In this document: positions 16,068-24,719 of the stretch, in pieces
Layout of the letters: the number at the start of each line of letters is the position of its first letter
How positions within the stretch are numbered: position 1 is the stretch's first letter
DNA from: Opitutia bacterium Tous-C4FEB
GTDB lineage: Bacteria; Verrucomicrobiota; Verrucomicrobiia; Opitutales; Opitutaceae
DNA: 64,000 nt
Reading direction: 5' to 3'
Assembly (NCBI GenBank): GCA_002304445.1
Contig: NEVA01000012.1
Span: 1 to 64,000 of the forward strand
Position numbers and translations under genes: made by a program
The notes under the pieces: generated by a model
The model's database searches: none
What the model was told of the DNA's origin: nothing
What the model saw: only the letters and a program-made list of their open reading frames with translations

Positions 16068-17548
16068 GGTGCGGGGGCGACGTAGCGCCAGATGCTGCGT
16101 TTGGCGACGACGGCGACTTTTTCCCAGTGGGCGGGCACGCGTTCGTGGAGGACGTGGGCTTCCTCGGCGACGCGGATGACGAGATGCAGCGGGCGGCCGG
16201 CGCGGGCCAAGTGGGTAGCTTGGGCGGAGAATTCGGCGGCGCTCATCTGGTCCCAGCGCAGAATCGGAAAGGGCGTGTAGTAGTGGAGGGAGCCGCTGTC
16301 GGCGTTGGTCAGGATGACGGTGTTGGCGGGGAGCTCGGTGCGTGCCCACGTGCCCACGTCGGCGTAGGCTTGCTCGTAGGTTTTGGTCAGGAGGGTGTGG
16401 AACTCGCGGGTCGAGAGGATCGAAAGGGCCAGCGACCAGACACTAAACGCGGCGGCCGTCGCGAACAACCAACGGCGATGCGAGCCGATGAAATAGTTGA
16501 GCGTCGCCATCGCGGCGAGGATCAGCGCGGGGAACGCCGGGAGGATGAAGCGCAGGCACCACCACGTCTGCCCCGAAACCTCGTAGAACGCGTAGAAGAG
16601 GACGGGCACGAAAAACCAGAGTGCGACGGCGAGACGTTCGCGCAGCGGGAGGCGCGGGAGGCAAAAAAAGAGCGCGGCGAGAGCGAGGCAAAGGCCCGGC
16701 AGCAGGGTGCCCAGCCACTTGCCGAAATGGAGCACGGTCGGGTTAAAGTAGGCGGCGGAAAAGGCTTCAAAGATGGAGCCGTAGCCCATCTGCCACGCGG
16801 AGCCGAAGAGGTGGGCGTTGGTGGCGAGCAAGAGGACCGCACCAGGGAGGCTACCTATAGCCGCAGCGGCAAGGGGGCGCCACCCGGTGGCGAGGAGCAC
16901 GACGAGGGCGGGGAGCAGAAGGATGTTGGTGGGGCGAACAAGGACGGCGACGGCGAGAGCGGCGCCGGTGGCGCTGGCCCAGCCAAGTGAGGTGCGGGCG
17001 CGCAGGGCGGCGTAAACGGCGGCGAGCACCCAGGTGGTCGCGAGGACATCGCTGAGCGGTTGGATCGCGATGAAGATCGTGACCGGGGACACGCCAAAAA
17101 GCAGAGCGGCGGTGGCGGCCAGCGGCCACGCGAGGCGAAATTCCCGCGCGATGGCGTAGGTGAGAAGCATCGCGACGAGGGTGGCGCCGACGCCGACGAG
17201 GAGCGGGCCCAAGGTCCAGCCGAAGAGCACGCTGGCGAGGGCGAGGTGCGCGGGCAGGCCGAGCGGATAGGTGGGCACGAGGCGCGCGCGGGCCGGTTCG
17301 GCGATGAAGCCGAGGGGTTGGAGCTGCGTCGCGGTGCCCACCGAAAGGCCGGCGAAGTCGCGTTGGGGCGCGGTGAGTTCGCCGCGGGCGAGCAGTTGGG
17401 CGGCGTTGAGGTAGCCGGAGGAATCGGAACCGCCGGCGACGGGGGAAAAATTGAGGCCGAGGAACACCGCATAACCCAACAGCACCACGGCGGCGAACCA
17501 GGCAAACCAGCGCGGTGCGGGAGTGGTGGCGGGGTTCGGATTTGACAT
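16064..17548 (-). CDS. GT39/ArnT-like polytopic glycosyltransferase
   Basis: A 494-aa membrane protein with about 10-12 transmembrane helices. After the first helix comes the acidic loop GGSDSSGYLNAAQLLARGEL, the region that carries the catalytic acid in GT-C enzymes of the PMT/ArnT kind. The motif PTYPLGLPAHLALASVLFG follows near residue 90. A soluble tail after ~390 includes DSGSLHYYTPFPILRWDQM. Such enzymes move sugars from polyprenyl phosphate carriers to lipid or protein acceptors outside the membrane. It is coupled to the downstream YDG-family gene. A decayed paralogue is at 20240-21233. It is divergent from 17631 over 82 bp. Confidence 0.75.
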   Translation of the reverse strand: MSNPNPATTPAPRWFAWFAAVVLLGYAVFLGLNFSPVAGGSDSSGYLNAAQLLARGELTAPQRDFAGLSVGTATQLQPLGFIAEPARARLVPTYPLGLPAHLALASVLFGWTLGPLLVGVGATLVAMLLTYAIAREFRLAWPLAATAALLFGVSPVTIFIAIQPLSDVLATTWVLAAVYAALRARTSLGWASATGAALAVAVLVRPTNILLLPALVVLLATGWRPLAAAAIGSLPGAVLLLATNAHLFGSAWQMGYGSIFEAFSAAYFNPTVLHFGKWLGTLLPGLCLALAALFFCLPRLPLRERLAVALWFFVPVLFYAFYEVSGQTWWCLRFILPAFPALILAAMATLNYFIGSHRRWLFATAAAFSVWSLALSILSTREFHTLLTKTYEQAYADVGTWARTELPANTVILTNADSGSLHYYTPFPILRWDQMSAAEFSAQATHLARAGRPLHLVIRVAEEAHVLHERVPAHWEKVAVVAKRSIWRYVAPAP

Positions 17549-17630
17549 GCCGGAGAGTGGTTTTGTGATGCGACAGATTGTTTACAAACCGGACAACATT
17601 TAAGCGCGCGGCGCAGCACCCGGCGCACGT

Positions 17631-19250
17631 ATGAACGGGCTGGGGCGGGCAGTTTGGCGGGCGCGGTTTCGGCTGGGGTATGCGACCATGGTCGCGGTGT
17701 TCCTGAGCTTGGTGGCCCAGTTCTATCTGCCGGGGACGGGGTTCACGAGTTTGTTGTCGATCGGGTCCCGGCTCGACGAACGGGCCGTGGAGAAACTGCG
17801 GGCGGTACCGCACTATGCGATCGAGGATTCGTGGGGCTACGACGGCACTTACTATGTGCAGCTCGCGTTGCATCCGACGTTGGATCAGCCGGCCGAACTG
17901 GGAGCGGCGATCGATAACCTGTCTTATCGGGCGCGGCGGATTTTGCCGAGTTGGGTGGCGTGGGGCCTCGGGTTGGGACGCGACGCGTGGATCGTGCACG
18001 TGTTTGCGGTTTTGAATGTCGGGGTGTGGCTCCTCCTTGGCTGGGTGTTGCTGCGGTGGCTGCCGCCGGACCGCTGGAGCAATCTGCTGCGCTGGGCGGG
18101 CGTGCTCTTTTCCCACGGGATGTGCATGAGTGTGCGCAACTCGCTCGCGGATGCGGCGGGGCTGTTGCTGGTGGCGCTGACGGTGCTGGCGCTGGAGCGC
18201 GGACGAAAGCCCGGCGCGGTGGTGGCGCTCGGGGCGGCGATGTTGACGAAGGAAACGAGCCTGCTCGCGGGCACGGCGTTGATCCCGGCGCGCGGGAGCG
18301 GCGCGGGCGCGTGGGCGCGGGCGGTCGGGCTGGGGGCGTTGGCGCTGGTGCCGTTCGTGGTGTGGCTCGGTTACGTGCGTTGGAAAGCGGGTCCGGGCAA
18401 CGACCCGGGGTTGGGGAATTTTACGTGGCCGCTGGCGGGACTGGCGGAGAAGTGCGGGGTGGTGTTGGCGGAGCTGGCGGTGCGCGGGGCGCAGCCGGAA
18501 ATCGTCGGCAGCGCGCTCGTCGTGATCGCGCTGATAACGCAGGCGGCGTTTTTTTTCCTGCATCGCGAACCGGGCCGGGCGTGGTGGCGGGTGGGCGCGA
18601 GTTTTGCGGGATTGATGGTGTTCGTCGCACAACCGGTGTGGGAAGGTTATCCGGGCGCGGCGACGCGGGTGCTATTGCCGATGACGCTCGCGTTCAATCT
18701 GCTGGTGCCGCGGGGACGGCGTTGGTTGGCCGTGCTGGTGCTGGGCAACCTCTCCGTAATCGTCGGAGTCAACGAATTCAGCGCGCCGCCGCACGAGTGT
18801 TTCGTCGTGAGCGGCGAGAGCGCGGTGCGGGCGCAGGTTAAATTGGAGCGCGAGGCGGGCTGGTATGTCGCCGAGGGAGACGGTTGGCGGCAATGGCGCT
18901 GGAGCAGTGGACGGGGGGAGTTGAAGCTGGTAAACCGCGGGCTGGCGCCGGTGGCGGTGAAAATCGACGGAGAGATCGCCGGGTTGAAGGCGGGAATGGT
19001 GGCGATCCGGGCCGGTGGGGTGGCGGTGTGGTCGGGCGCGGTCGGAGCGAAACGCGCGGCGTTTACGACGAAGGAATTCTTGGTGCCGGCAGGCGCCGCC
19101 GTGGCGGTTGAGTTCGCATCCGACGCGCCGGGGGTGCGGTTTGCGAACGGGGATGAGCGCATGTTGGCGTTCGCGGTTTACGATGTGGACATTGCAGTTG
19201 CGCGGGCGGAGCCGGCGGCCAAGCCTGCGGGGGAAATTCAACCGAGATGA
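17631..19250 (+). CDS. polytopic membrane protein, YDG-motif cell-surface glycopolymer family (paralogue 2)
   Basis: 539 aa, same architecture as 14508-16067. A helix at ~15-35 precedes the loop WGYDGTYYVQLALHP and NLSYRARRILPSWVAWGLG. There are about ten further hydrophobic segments, including MLTKETSLLAGTAL. The conserved WWRVGASFAGLM and VWEGYPGAATRVLLPMTLAFN follow, then a beta-rich C-terminus with WRWSSGRGELKLVN. The stop overlaps the ATG of the following methyltransferase gene (ATGA), so they are coupled. The substrate is unknown; an envelope polysaccharide role is inferred from family resemblance and context. Confidence 0.75.
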   Translation: MNGLGRAVWRARFRLGYATMVAVFLSLVAQFYLPGTGFTSLLSIGSRLDERAVEKLRAVPHYAIEDSWGYDGTYYVQLALHPTLDQPAELGAAIDNLSYRARRILPSWVAWGLGLGRDAWIVHVFAVLNVGVWLLLGWVLLRWLPPDRWSNLLRWAGVLFSHGMCMSVRNSLADAAGLLLVALTVLALERGRKPGAVVALGAAMLTKETSLLAGTALIPARGSGAGAWARAVGLGALALVPFVVWLGYVRWKAGPGNDPGLGNFTWPLAGLAEKCGVVLAELAVRGAQPEIVGSALVVIALITQAAFFFLHREPGRAWWRVGASFAGLMVFVAQPVWEGYPGAATRVLLPMTLAFNLLVPRGRRWLAVLVLGNLSVIVGVNEFSAPPHECFVVSGESAVRAQVKLEREAGWYVAEGDGWRQWRWSSGRGELKLVNRGLAPVAVKIDGEIAGLKAGMVAIRAGGVAVWSGAVGAKRAAFTTKEFLVPAGAAVAVEFASDAPGVRFANGDERMLAFAVYDVDIAVARAEPAAKPAGEIQPR

Positions 19251-20230
19251 AGGCGTTCGATCAATTTCTGCGGCGGTTCAAGCGGGTGCGTTGGCTGGAG
19301 AATCGCGTGGGCGAACTCGAAGGCGACAAGGCCGACTTGCGGCGCGATGTGGCGGATTTGGAGCAGGCGAATGCACGGCTGAAGGCGGAGGCGGCGGAGC
19401 GGGAGTTCGTGTTCCCGCCGGGTCATTTTTATTCGCCGCAGACCTCACGGGCGGAGGTGGCGGAAGTGTTTGCGCGGGAGCAGGCAGGTCCGTCGTTTGC
19501 TGGGCTGGAGCTGAACGAGGCGGAGCAGGGGGCGCGGTTGCACCGCTTCGCCGAGGCCTACGCGGAGCAGCCGTTTCCGGAAACGGCGACGGCGGGTCGG
19601 CGGTATTTTTTGAACAACCCCTCGTATGGGTCGTATGATGGGATCATGCTGTATCTGATGCTGCGCGAGGCGGGGGCGCGACGGGTGATCGAGGTGGGCT
19701 CGGGGTTTAGCTCGGCGGCGATGTTGGACTTGAACGAATTTGTTTTTGGCGGGCGGATGCGGCTGACGTTCATCGATCCCGATATGGGGCGGCTGCGGCC
19801 GTTGTTGAAACCGGATGACCATGCGCGCGTGACGCTGATCGAGCAGAAGGTGCAGGAAGTGCCGTTGGCGACGTTTGCCGAGCTGGAGGCGGGCGACGTG
19901 CTGTTCATCGACTCGTCGCATGTGAGCAAACTCGGGAGCGATGTGAACCGGCTCTTTTTCGACGTGTTGCCGGTGCTGAAACCGGGCGTGTGGGTGCACA
20001 TTCACGATGTGACGGGGAATTTGGAGTATCCGCGGGAGTGGTTCGACGAAGGGCGTTCGTGGAACGAGCTGTATTTGCTGCGGGCATTTTTGATGTATAA
20101 CCGGTCGTGGCGGATCGAGCTGTTTACCGGCTGGATTTTCAACACGCACAATGCGTTTTTACGGGAACGGATGCCGCTCTGCGCGGGCGGCGGTGGCGGG
20201 CAGATCTGGCTGCGGAAAGTGGCAGAGTGA
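19247..20230 (+). CDS. class I SAM-dependent methyltransferase with N-terminal coiled coil
   Basis: 327 aa. Residues ~15-55 form a charged heptad-like coiled coil (LENRVGELEGDKADLRRDV...). Residues ~100-300 form a Rossmann methyltransferase of the Methyltransf_24 type: SYDGIMLYLMLREAGAR, then motif I VIEVGSGFSSAAML, then LTFIDPD, LFIDSSHV and a late GVWVHIHDV. Members of this group act on sugars and other small polar substrates. Coupling by ATGA to a membrane protein of the surface-polymer family suggests methylation of a glycan; this is inference. The adjacent downstream gene is a pseudogene on the other strand, ending 10 bp away. Confidence 0.8.
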   Translation: MKAFDQFLRRFKRVRWLENRVGELEGDKADLRRDVADLEQANARLKAEAAEREFVFPPGHFYSPQTSRAEVAEVFAREQAGPSFAGLELNEAEQGARLHRFAEAYAEQPFPETATAGRRYFLNNPSYGSYDGIMLYLMLREAGARRVIEVGSGFSSAAMLDLNEFVFGGRMRLTFIDPDMGRLRPLLKPDDHARVTLIEQKVQEVPLATFAELEAGDVLFIDSSHVSKLGSDVNRLFFDVLPVLKPGVWVHIHDVTGNLEYPREWFDEGRSWNELYLLRAFLMYNRSWRIELFTGWIFNTHNAFLRERMPLCAGGGGGQIWLRKVAE

Positions 20231-20239
20231 GGCGGGCGG

Positions 20240-21233
20240 TCAGGGCGCGGTGGGCGCCCATCGCCAGATTGTGACTTGGCGGACGGCGCCGATCTGGGTC
20301 CAGAGGCCTGTGGAATTAATTTTCATGGCGTCGGTCACCTCGTGTGGGAAGAGGACGGCGAAAAGAGGGCGCGGGCCCACGGCGGCGGCGAGGCGGGCGA
20401 AGCGCTCGGGCTTGAGGGTATCCCAACGGACGAGCGGAAAATCCGTGTAGTAAAGAATGTGCCGCTCGTTTGTTGGGTGACGACGAGCGCGTCGGGCGGG
20501 AGGTGGGTTTTGGCCCATTGGCATGCCTCCGGGTAAACGGATTCTCCATGGCCGATGTGGGTCGCGTTCAAGCGCTGATGCCAAACGACCGAGCGGCCAA
20601 GCACCACCAAGGTGGCGGCAAGTGCGAGGCTTCGGGTCACGAGCGGGCGTAGGCGCGGTGGGTGCGGCTGCGCCAGGCGCAAAGAATCGCGGCCGACGCG
20701 GCGGCGGTCGCGGGGACGTCGCTCATCAATTGCAGCGACATAAAGGTCGTGAGCGGGCTTGCGGCGAACAACAGGGAGCCGAAAACCGACCAACTCCGCG
20801 GCAAGCCGGCCGCGCGGCCCAGCGGAAACATGAGGACGGCTGCAGCGAGTGCGCTGGCCACCATCAGAAAGTGCGGCGCGAGAGCCCACGTCATCAAGGG
20901 GCCCAAAGCGGCGAGCGCGAGCGGCAGGCCGATCGGATAAGTGGGAGCCATCGCAACGGCGGAGGCGGGGCGGAAACCGAGCGGGATAAAGGTGTAGGAA
21001 TCGAGGGCGGCGGGATTGATGCCGGCCGGGATGCGTTGTGCGACGGCGGTCTGGCCGTGGGCGAGGAGGCGGGCGCTGTTGAGGTAGCCGGAGGAGTCGG
21101 ATTGGCCGGCGTAGGCGCCGACTTGAAAAGCGAGAAAAGCGGCATAGCCCACAAGCGCGGCGCCGAGCAGGGCGAGCGCCCAAGCCGAGCGGCGGGCGGG
21201 TGGCGTGGGCGTGGCAGCGAGGGATGAATCCAT
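20240..21233 (-). pseudogene. degenerate GT39/ArnT-like membrane glycosyltransferase
   Basis: This is a decayed paralogue of 16064-17548, spread over three frames. Frame A (21233-20637) starts MDSSLAATPTPP and keeps QSDSSGYLNSARLLAHG and PTYPIGLPLALAALG, then stops at 20637. Homology resumes in frame B (about 20650-20465: SLALAATLVVLGRS, HGESVYPEACQWAKTHLPP), and again in frame C (about 20462-20240: HILYYTDFPLVRWDTL, then IWRWAPTAP). Relative to the intact copy, roughly 190 residues are missing at the A/B junction, covering most late membrane helices. The B/C switch is consistent with loss of a single base near 20460. The N-terminus keeps the acidic loop. It cannot make a functional enzyme. 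Confidence 0.85.
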
Positions 21234-21275
21234 TCTTGCGTCGAGTGCGGGGAGACTCTGGTTTTTGACGTTTTC

Positions 21276-22916
21276 GTGGCCAGTCTGATTCCATTTTTCC
21301 AACGTAATGCGGCGCTGGCGCTGAAGTTGGCGTATGTCGGAACGCTGGGCCTGTTCGTTTGGATCTGCGCGCAATTTTATCTGCCGGGGAAGGGGTTTAC
21401 CTACCTGATTATATTCGGGGAGACGCCGAGTGCGCCGTATGTGCCGACGCTCAAGGCGATGAACTATTACGCGGAGCCGGATTCAAAGGGCTACGACGCG
21501 CAATACTACGCGCAGATCGCGATGCGGCCGTGGCTGACCAACCGCGCGTTGAACGAGGCGATGGACTCGATGCCTTATCGGGCTCGGCGGATTTTGTTCT
21601 CGTGGACGGCGTATGGACTCGGCGGCGGCGACCCGGCGCGGGCGCTGCACATCTATGCGGTGCAGAACATCGTGTGCTGGTTTCTCCTCGCCGGGTTGCT
21701 GCTGCGGTGGTTTCCGGCGACGAGTTGGGAGAATTTTTTTCGCTGGGGCGGAGTTTTGTTCTCGTTTGGACTGTGTTTCAGCGTGCGGGGGTCGCTCGTG
21801 GACGGGCCGAGCCTGTTGCTGATCGCGCTGGGGATGATGCTCTACGAGCGCGGAAAGAAGTGGTGGGCGGCGGGCGTGCTGGGGGTGGCGGGGCTCGGCA
21901 AGGAGACCAATCTGCTCGCGGCGGCGGTGTTGGTCCCGGGAAATTGGGGGGATGGGCGCGGCTGGGCGCGAGCGGTGGGGCAGGGCTTGCTGGTCTTGGC
22001 CCCGCTGGCGGTGTGGGTGGTGACCTTGCGGTTATGGCTTGGAAGCGGCAGCGACCCGGGGGTGCGGAACTTTGATTGGCCGTTTGCGGCCTACGCGAGG
22101 AAGTGGGTTGAAACTGCGGCGGTTTTTAAGACGGACGATGCGGGCTCGATCGGAGTTTGGAGCGTCCTGATGCTCGTGGCGGTGACCGCGCAGTGGCTGC
22201 TGTTCGTGTTGCGGCCGCGCTGGAGCGACCCGTGGTGGCGGTTGGGAGCGACCTACGCGGCCTTGCTCGTCGTGCTGGGTGACGCGGTGTGGGAAGGCTA
22301 TCCGGGCGCTGCGCTGCGGGTGCTGTTGCCCATGACGCTGGCGTTCAACGTGCTGTTGCCGCGAGGGCGGCAATGGCGGGCGTGGTTCGTGCTGGGCAAT
22401 CTGGCGGTGCTGTGCTCGAGCGATATATTGAAGCCGCCGGGGCAGGAGAGCTTCCAGTTGGAAGGGGCGCGGGCCTTGCGGATCGTCGAGGCCTCGGGGC
22501 GCACGGTGGAGGCAATTTTTCCGGACGAGCAGTGGTTTCAGGCCGAGCGATCGCGGTTTGATTATTGGCGCTGGAGCCGGGGAGATGCCGAGGTGGTGTT
22601 TAGGAATCCGCAGGAGTTTCCGGTGGTGGCGGACGTCGTGTTTGATGTGAAGAGCGCCGATGACCGGAAGCTGACGGTGCTGAGCAAGACCGACGGAGCG
22701 GTTCTGTGGACCGGCGCGACGGTCAAGGTGCTGCAAGAAGTCCGGATTCGCGGGGTGGTGTTGCCCCCGGGGGATATCCTTTGGCGGTTTGAGTCCGATC
22801 AGTCCCCGGAGCAGCCAAGCAGCGGGGATCCGCGTAAGGTGAGTTTCAGCGTGCGCAACCTGGAGATTAGGATCACCGGGCGCGGGGTGGCGGAGAAGAC
22901 GGGGACCGCCAAGTAA
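21276..22916 (+). CDS. polytopic membrane protein, YDG-motif cell-surface glycopolymer family (paralogue 3)
   Basis: 546 aa, starting at GTG 21276 only 42 bp from the divergent pseudogene. It shows the family pattern: helix ~15-35, KGYDAQYYAQIAMRP (here YDA rather than YDG), SMPYRARRILFSWTAYGLG, a GLGKETNLLAAAVLV helix, WWRLGATYAALLVVLG, AVWEGYPGAALRVLLPMTLAFN and a beta-rich tail starting near residue 400 with DYWRWSRGDAEVV. It is the most divergent of the three copies in the window (unusual LNEAMDSMPYR). Presumed to act in extracytoplasmic glycopolymer assembly; biochemistry unknown. Confidence 0.72.
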   Translation: MASLIPFFQRNAALALKLAYVGTLGLFVWICAQFYLPGKGFTYLIIFGETPSAPYVPTLKAMNYYAEPDSKGYDAQYYAQIAMRPWLTNRALNEAMDSMPYRARRILFSWTAYGLGGGDPARALHIYAVQNIVCWFLLAGLLLRWFPATSWENFFRWGGVLFSFGLCFSVRGSLVDGPSLLLIALGMMLYERGKKWWAAGVLGVAGLGKETNLLAAAVLVPGNWGDGRGWARAVGQGLLVLAPLAVWVVTLRLWLGSGSDPGVRNFDWPFAAYARKWVETAAVFKTDDAGSIGVWSVLMLVAVTAQWLLFVLRPRWSDPWWRLGATYAALLVVLGDAVWEGYPGAALRVLLPMTLAFNVLLPRGRQWRAWFVLGNLAVLCSSDILKPPGQESFQLEGARALRIVEASGRTVEAIFPDEQWFQAERSRFDYWRWSRGDAEVVFRNPQEFPVVADVVFDVKSADDRKLTVLSKTDGAVLWTGATVKVLQEVRIRGVVLPPGDILWRFESDQSPEQPSSGDPRKVSFSVRNLEIRITGRGVAEKTGTAK

Positions 22917-22934
22917 GTTCCGAGGTGGCGAAAA

Positions 22935-22959
22935 GGGCGGGTCGGAGACTTCGCCCTAC
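22935..22959. repeat. REP-like hairpin with GTAGGG head, copy 1
   Basis: On the minus strand this reads GTAGGGCGAAGTC, then TCCGACCCGCCC: a short imperfect palindrome in the 47 bp between convergent genes. It shares the GTAGGG(G)CG head and CGCCC foot with copies at 35019-35043 and 56965-56989. Confidence 0.5.
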
Positions 22960-22963
22960 TTTT

Positions 22964-24616
22964 TCAGAAGCCGGCGATGGCTTCGAGGCGGCGGCGGTAG
23001 CGGGCGCCGATGACGGCGGGAGCGAACTTTTCCGCGATGGTCGCGATCGCGGCGGAGCCGAGCCGGACGCAGAGCGCTCGGTCGGCGAAGAGCGCGCGCA
23101 TGTGCGCGGCGGCGTGGGCGATGTCGGGGTCGGCCCAGGTCTGGCCTTTGGCGTAGGGGCCGTGGTTTTCGGTGAGGGTGATGAGCGGGGCGCGCACCGG
23201 GCAACCGTTGTGAATCGTGACAAACTCGGCGGTGGCGGACCAATCGGTCGAGATCACGGGTTTGCCGAGGGCCATGCATTCGGCGACCGCGAGGCCGAAG
23301 CCTTCGGAACGGTGCAGCGAGACGAAGACGTCGCAGGCGAATTCCAGCGCGTAGATGTCGGCGCGGGAGAGCGTGTCGGTGATGAAGTGGATGCCGGGGA
23401 TGTTGGCGGCGAGGGCTTGGAGGTGGGCGAAGTCGGCTTCGTTACCGGTGAGATTCTGGACCTTGACGACGAGGGTTGCGGCGGGCGCGGCGAGGCCGGA
23501 GTCGCGGAAGGCGGCGAGGGCGGCGCGTGGGTTTTTGCGGGCGGCGTAGGAGTTGAGGTCGAAGAGCGTGAGGAAGAGGAACGAGTGGGCCGGCAGGCCG
23601 AGGCGGGCGCGGATCGCGGCGATTTGCTCGACGGGAACCGGGACGTTGATGGCGTGTGGAAAGGTGAGAACGGGGACCGGAGATTTCTCGGCGATGGCGG
23701 CGCGGGTGAAATCGCTCGGGCACCAAATCTCGTCGTAGAAATCGAAGGACGGGACCCAGTCGTCGGGAAATTCGGGGAGTTCCCAAGCGAAGTAGGCGAT
23801 GTTGTATTTGCCGGCGCGGAAATGTCTCCCGTGGTGGTGGTCGAGGTCACGCGAGGCGGGTGGGTCGAGGTGGACGACGTTGACGTCGTGGAGATTCGCG
23901 TCGGTGAGGCGGGCGGCGTAGGTGGGATCGCCGAGGCGGTTTTTGCAGTTGAGTTTGAGCGGGACGAGGGCGGCGGGGATGCGGGCGGCATCGGCGGCGC
24001 GCACCATGCAACGGGCGGATTCGCCGAGGCCGAGATCGGCGGTGAGGAAGCCCACGATGTTGAGCCCGAGGTGGGCGTGGCGGCGGGCGAACTCGGCACG
24101 GAACGGCGCGTGGCGACGGGAGAAATCGTAGATGAGTTCGCCGGTATCGGCGGCGAGGGCGGTGAGGCGGAGCGCGCGGTTTTTGTTTTGGGCGCGGAAG
24201 CGTTTCAGCGGGGCGAGACCGGTGATGCGACCGAGCCAAGCGAGGGTGTCGGTGAAACCGGTGCCGCCGAGGCGCAGCGCGAGCGTGAAGCCGGCGGCGG
24301 GTGCGGGCGCGGGGAGCGGGAGACGGAATTCCCAGGGGCCGGGCGCGAAGTTGCGCAACGTGACGACGAAGGTGCCGTTGAGAAAGATGGAGAGGGTGGG
24401 CGGCGCGGACTCGAAGCTACGGGCGGCGGGGTGGGGGCGGAATTCGCCGCGGAGAGTGAGGGCGGTGATGCCGTCGAGCGGCGGAAGGCGGAGCTGGCCG
24501 GTTTCGCGGAGCCAGGCGGAGTCGGTCGCGAAATCGTCGAAGAAAATGCCGGAGTAGTGCGTGAAGCGCCGGGAGAAGGCGCCGCCGGCCGGGGGCGTGC
24601 GGTGTTCTGAAGCCAT
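22964..24616 (-). CDS. GT4-type glycosyltransferase with a ~190-residue N-terminal extension
   Basis: 550 aa from ATG 24616 (MASEHRTPPAGG); the longer frame to 24784 overlaps the intergenic region and is not supported. Residues ~1-190 are a beta-rich domain that I do not recognise (YSGIFFDDFATDSAWL..., SIFLNGTFVVTLRNFAPG). The transferase part begins near 195 with LNIVGFLTADLGLGESARC, the opening of GT4 proteins in which GxGESAR replaces the usual glycine loop. It continues with IAYFAWELPEFPDDWV, FLTLFDLNSYAARKNP and SLHRSEGFGLAVAECMALG. It lies downstream of a methyltransferase gene on the same strand (103 bp). A glycan-assembly role is inferred. Confidence 0.85.
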   Translation of the reverse strand: MASEHRTPPAGGAFSRRFTHYSGIFFDDFATDSAWLRETGQLRLPPLDGITALTLRGEFRPHPAARSFESAPPTLSIFLNGTFVVTLRNFAPGPWEFRLPLPAPAPAAGFTLALRLGGTGFTDTLAWLGRITGLAPLKRFRAQNKNRALRLTALAADTGELIYDFSRRHAPFRAEFARRHAHLGLNIVGFLTADLGLGESARCMVRAADAARIPAALVPLKLNCKNRLGDPTYAARLTDANLHDVNVVHLDPPASRDLDHHHGRHFRAGKYNIAYFAWELPEFPDDWVPSFDFYDEIWCPSDFTRAAIAEKSPVPVLTFPHAINVPVPVEQIAAIRARLGLPAHSFLFLTLFDLNSYAARKNPRAALAAFRDSGLAAPAATLVVKVQNLTGNEADFAHLQALAANIPGIHFITDTLSRADIYALEFACDVFVSLHRSEGFGLAVAECMALGKPVISTDWSATAEFVTIHNGCPVRAPLITLTENHGPYAKGQTWADPDIAHAAAHMRALFADRALCVRLGSAAIATIAEKFAPAVIGARYRRRLEAIAGF

Positions 24617-24719
24617 GTCGTGGGTGCAAGAGCGAAGGGGCTGGGCTCCGCATAGCAAAACTTTACGCGAACGGGTGGCGCTGCGGGCGACGGGGAACGG
24701 GCCCGGGCGCAGGGTCGTT

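Noticed and set aside
22925-24610. 561-aa plus-strand open frame
   Set aside because: It mirrors the glycosyltransferase at 22964-24616, whose GT4 motifs are unmistakable.
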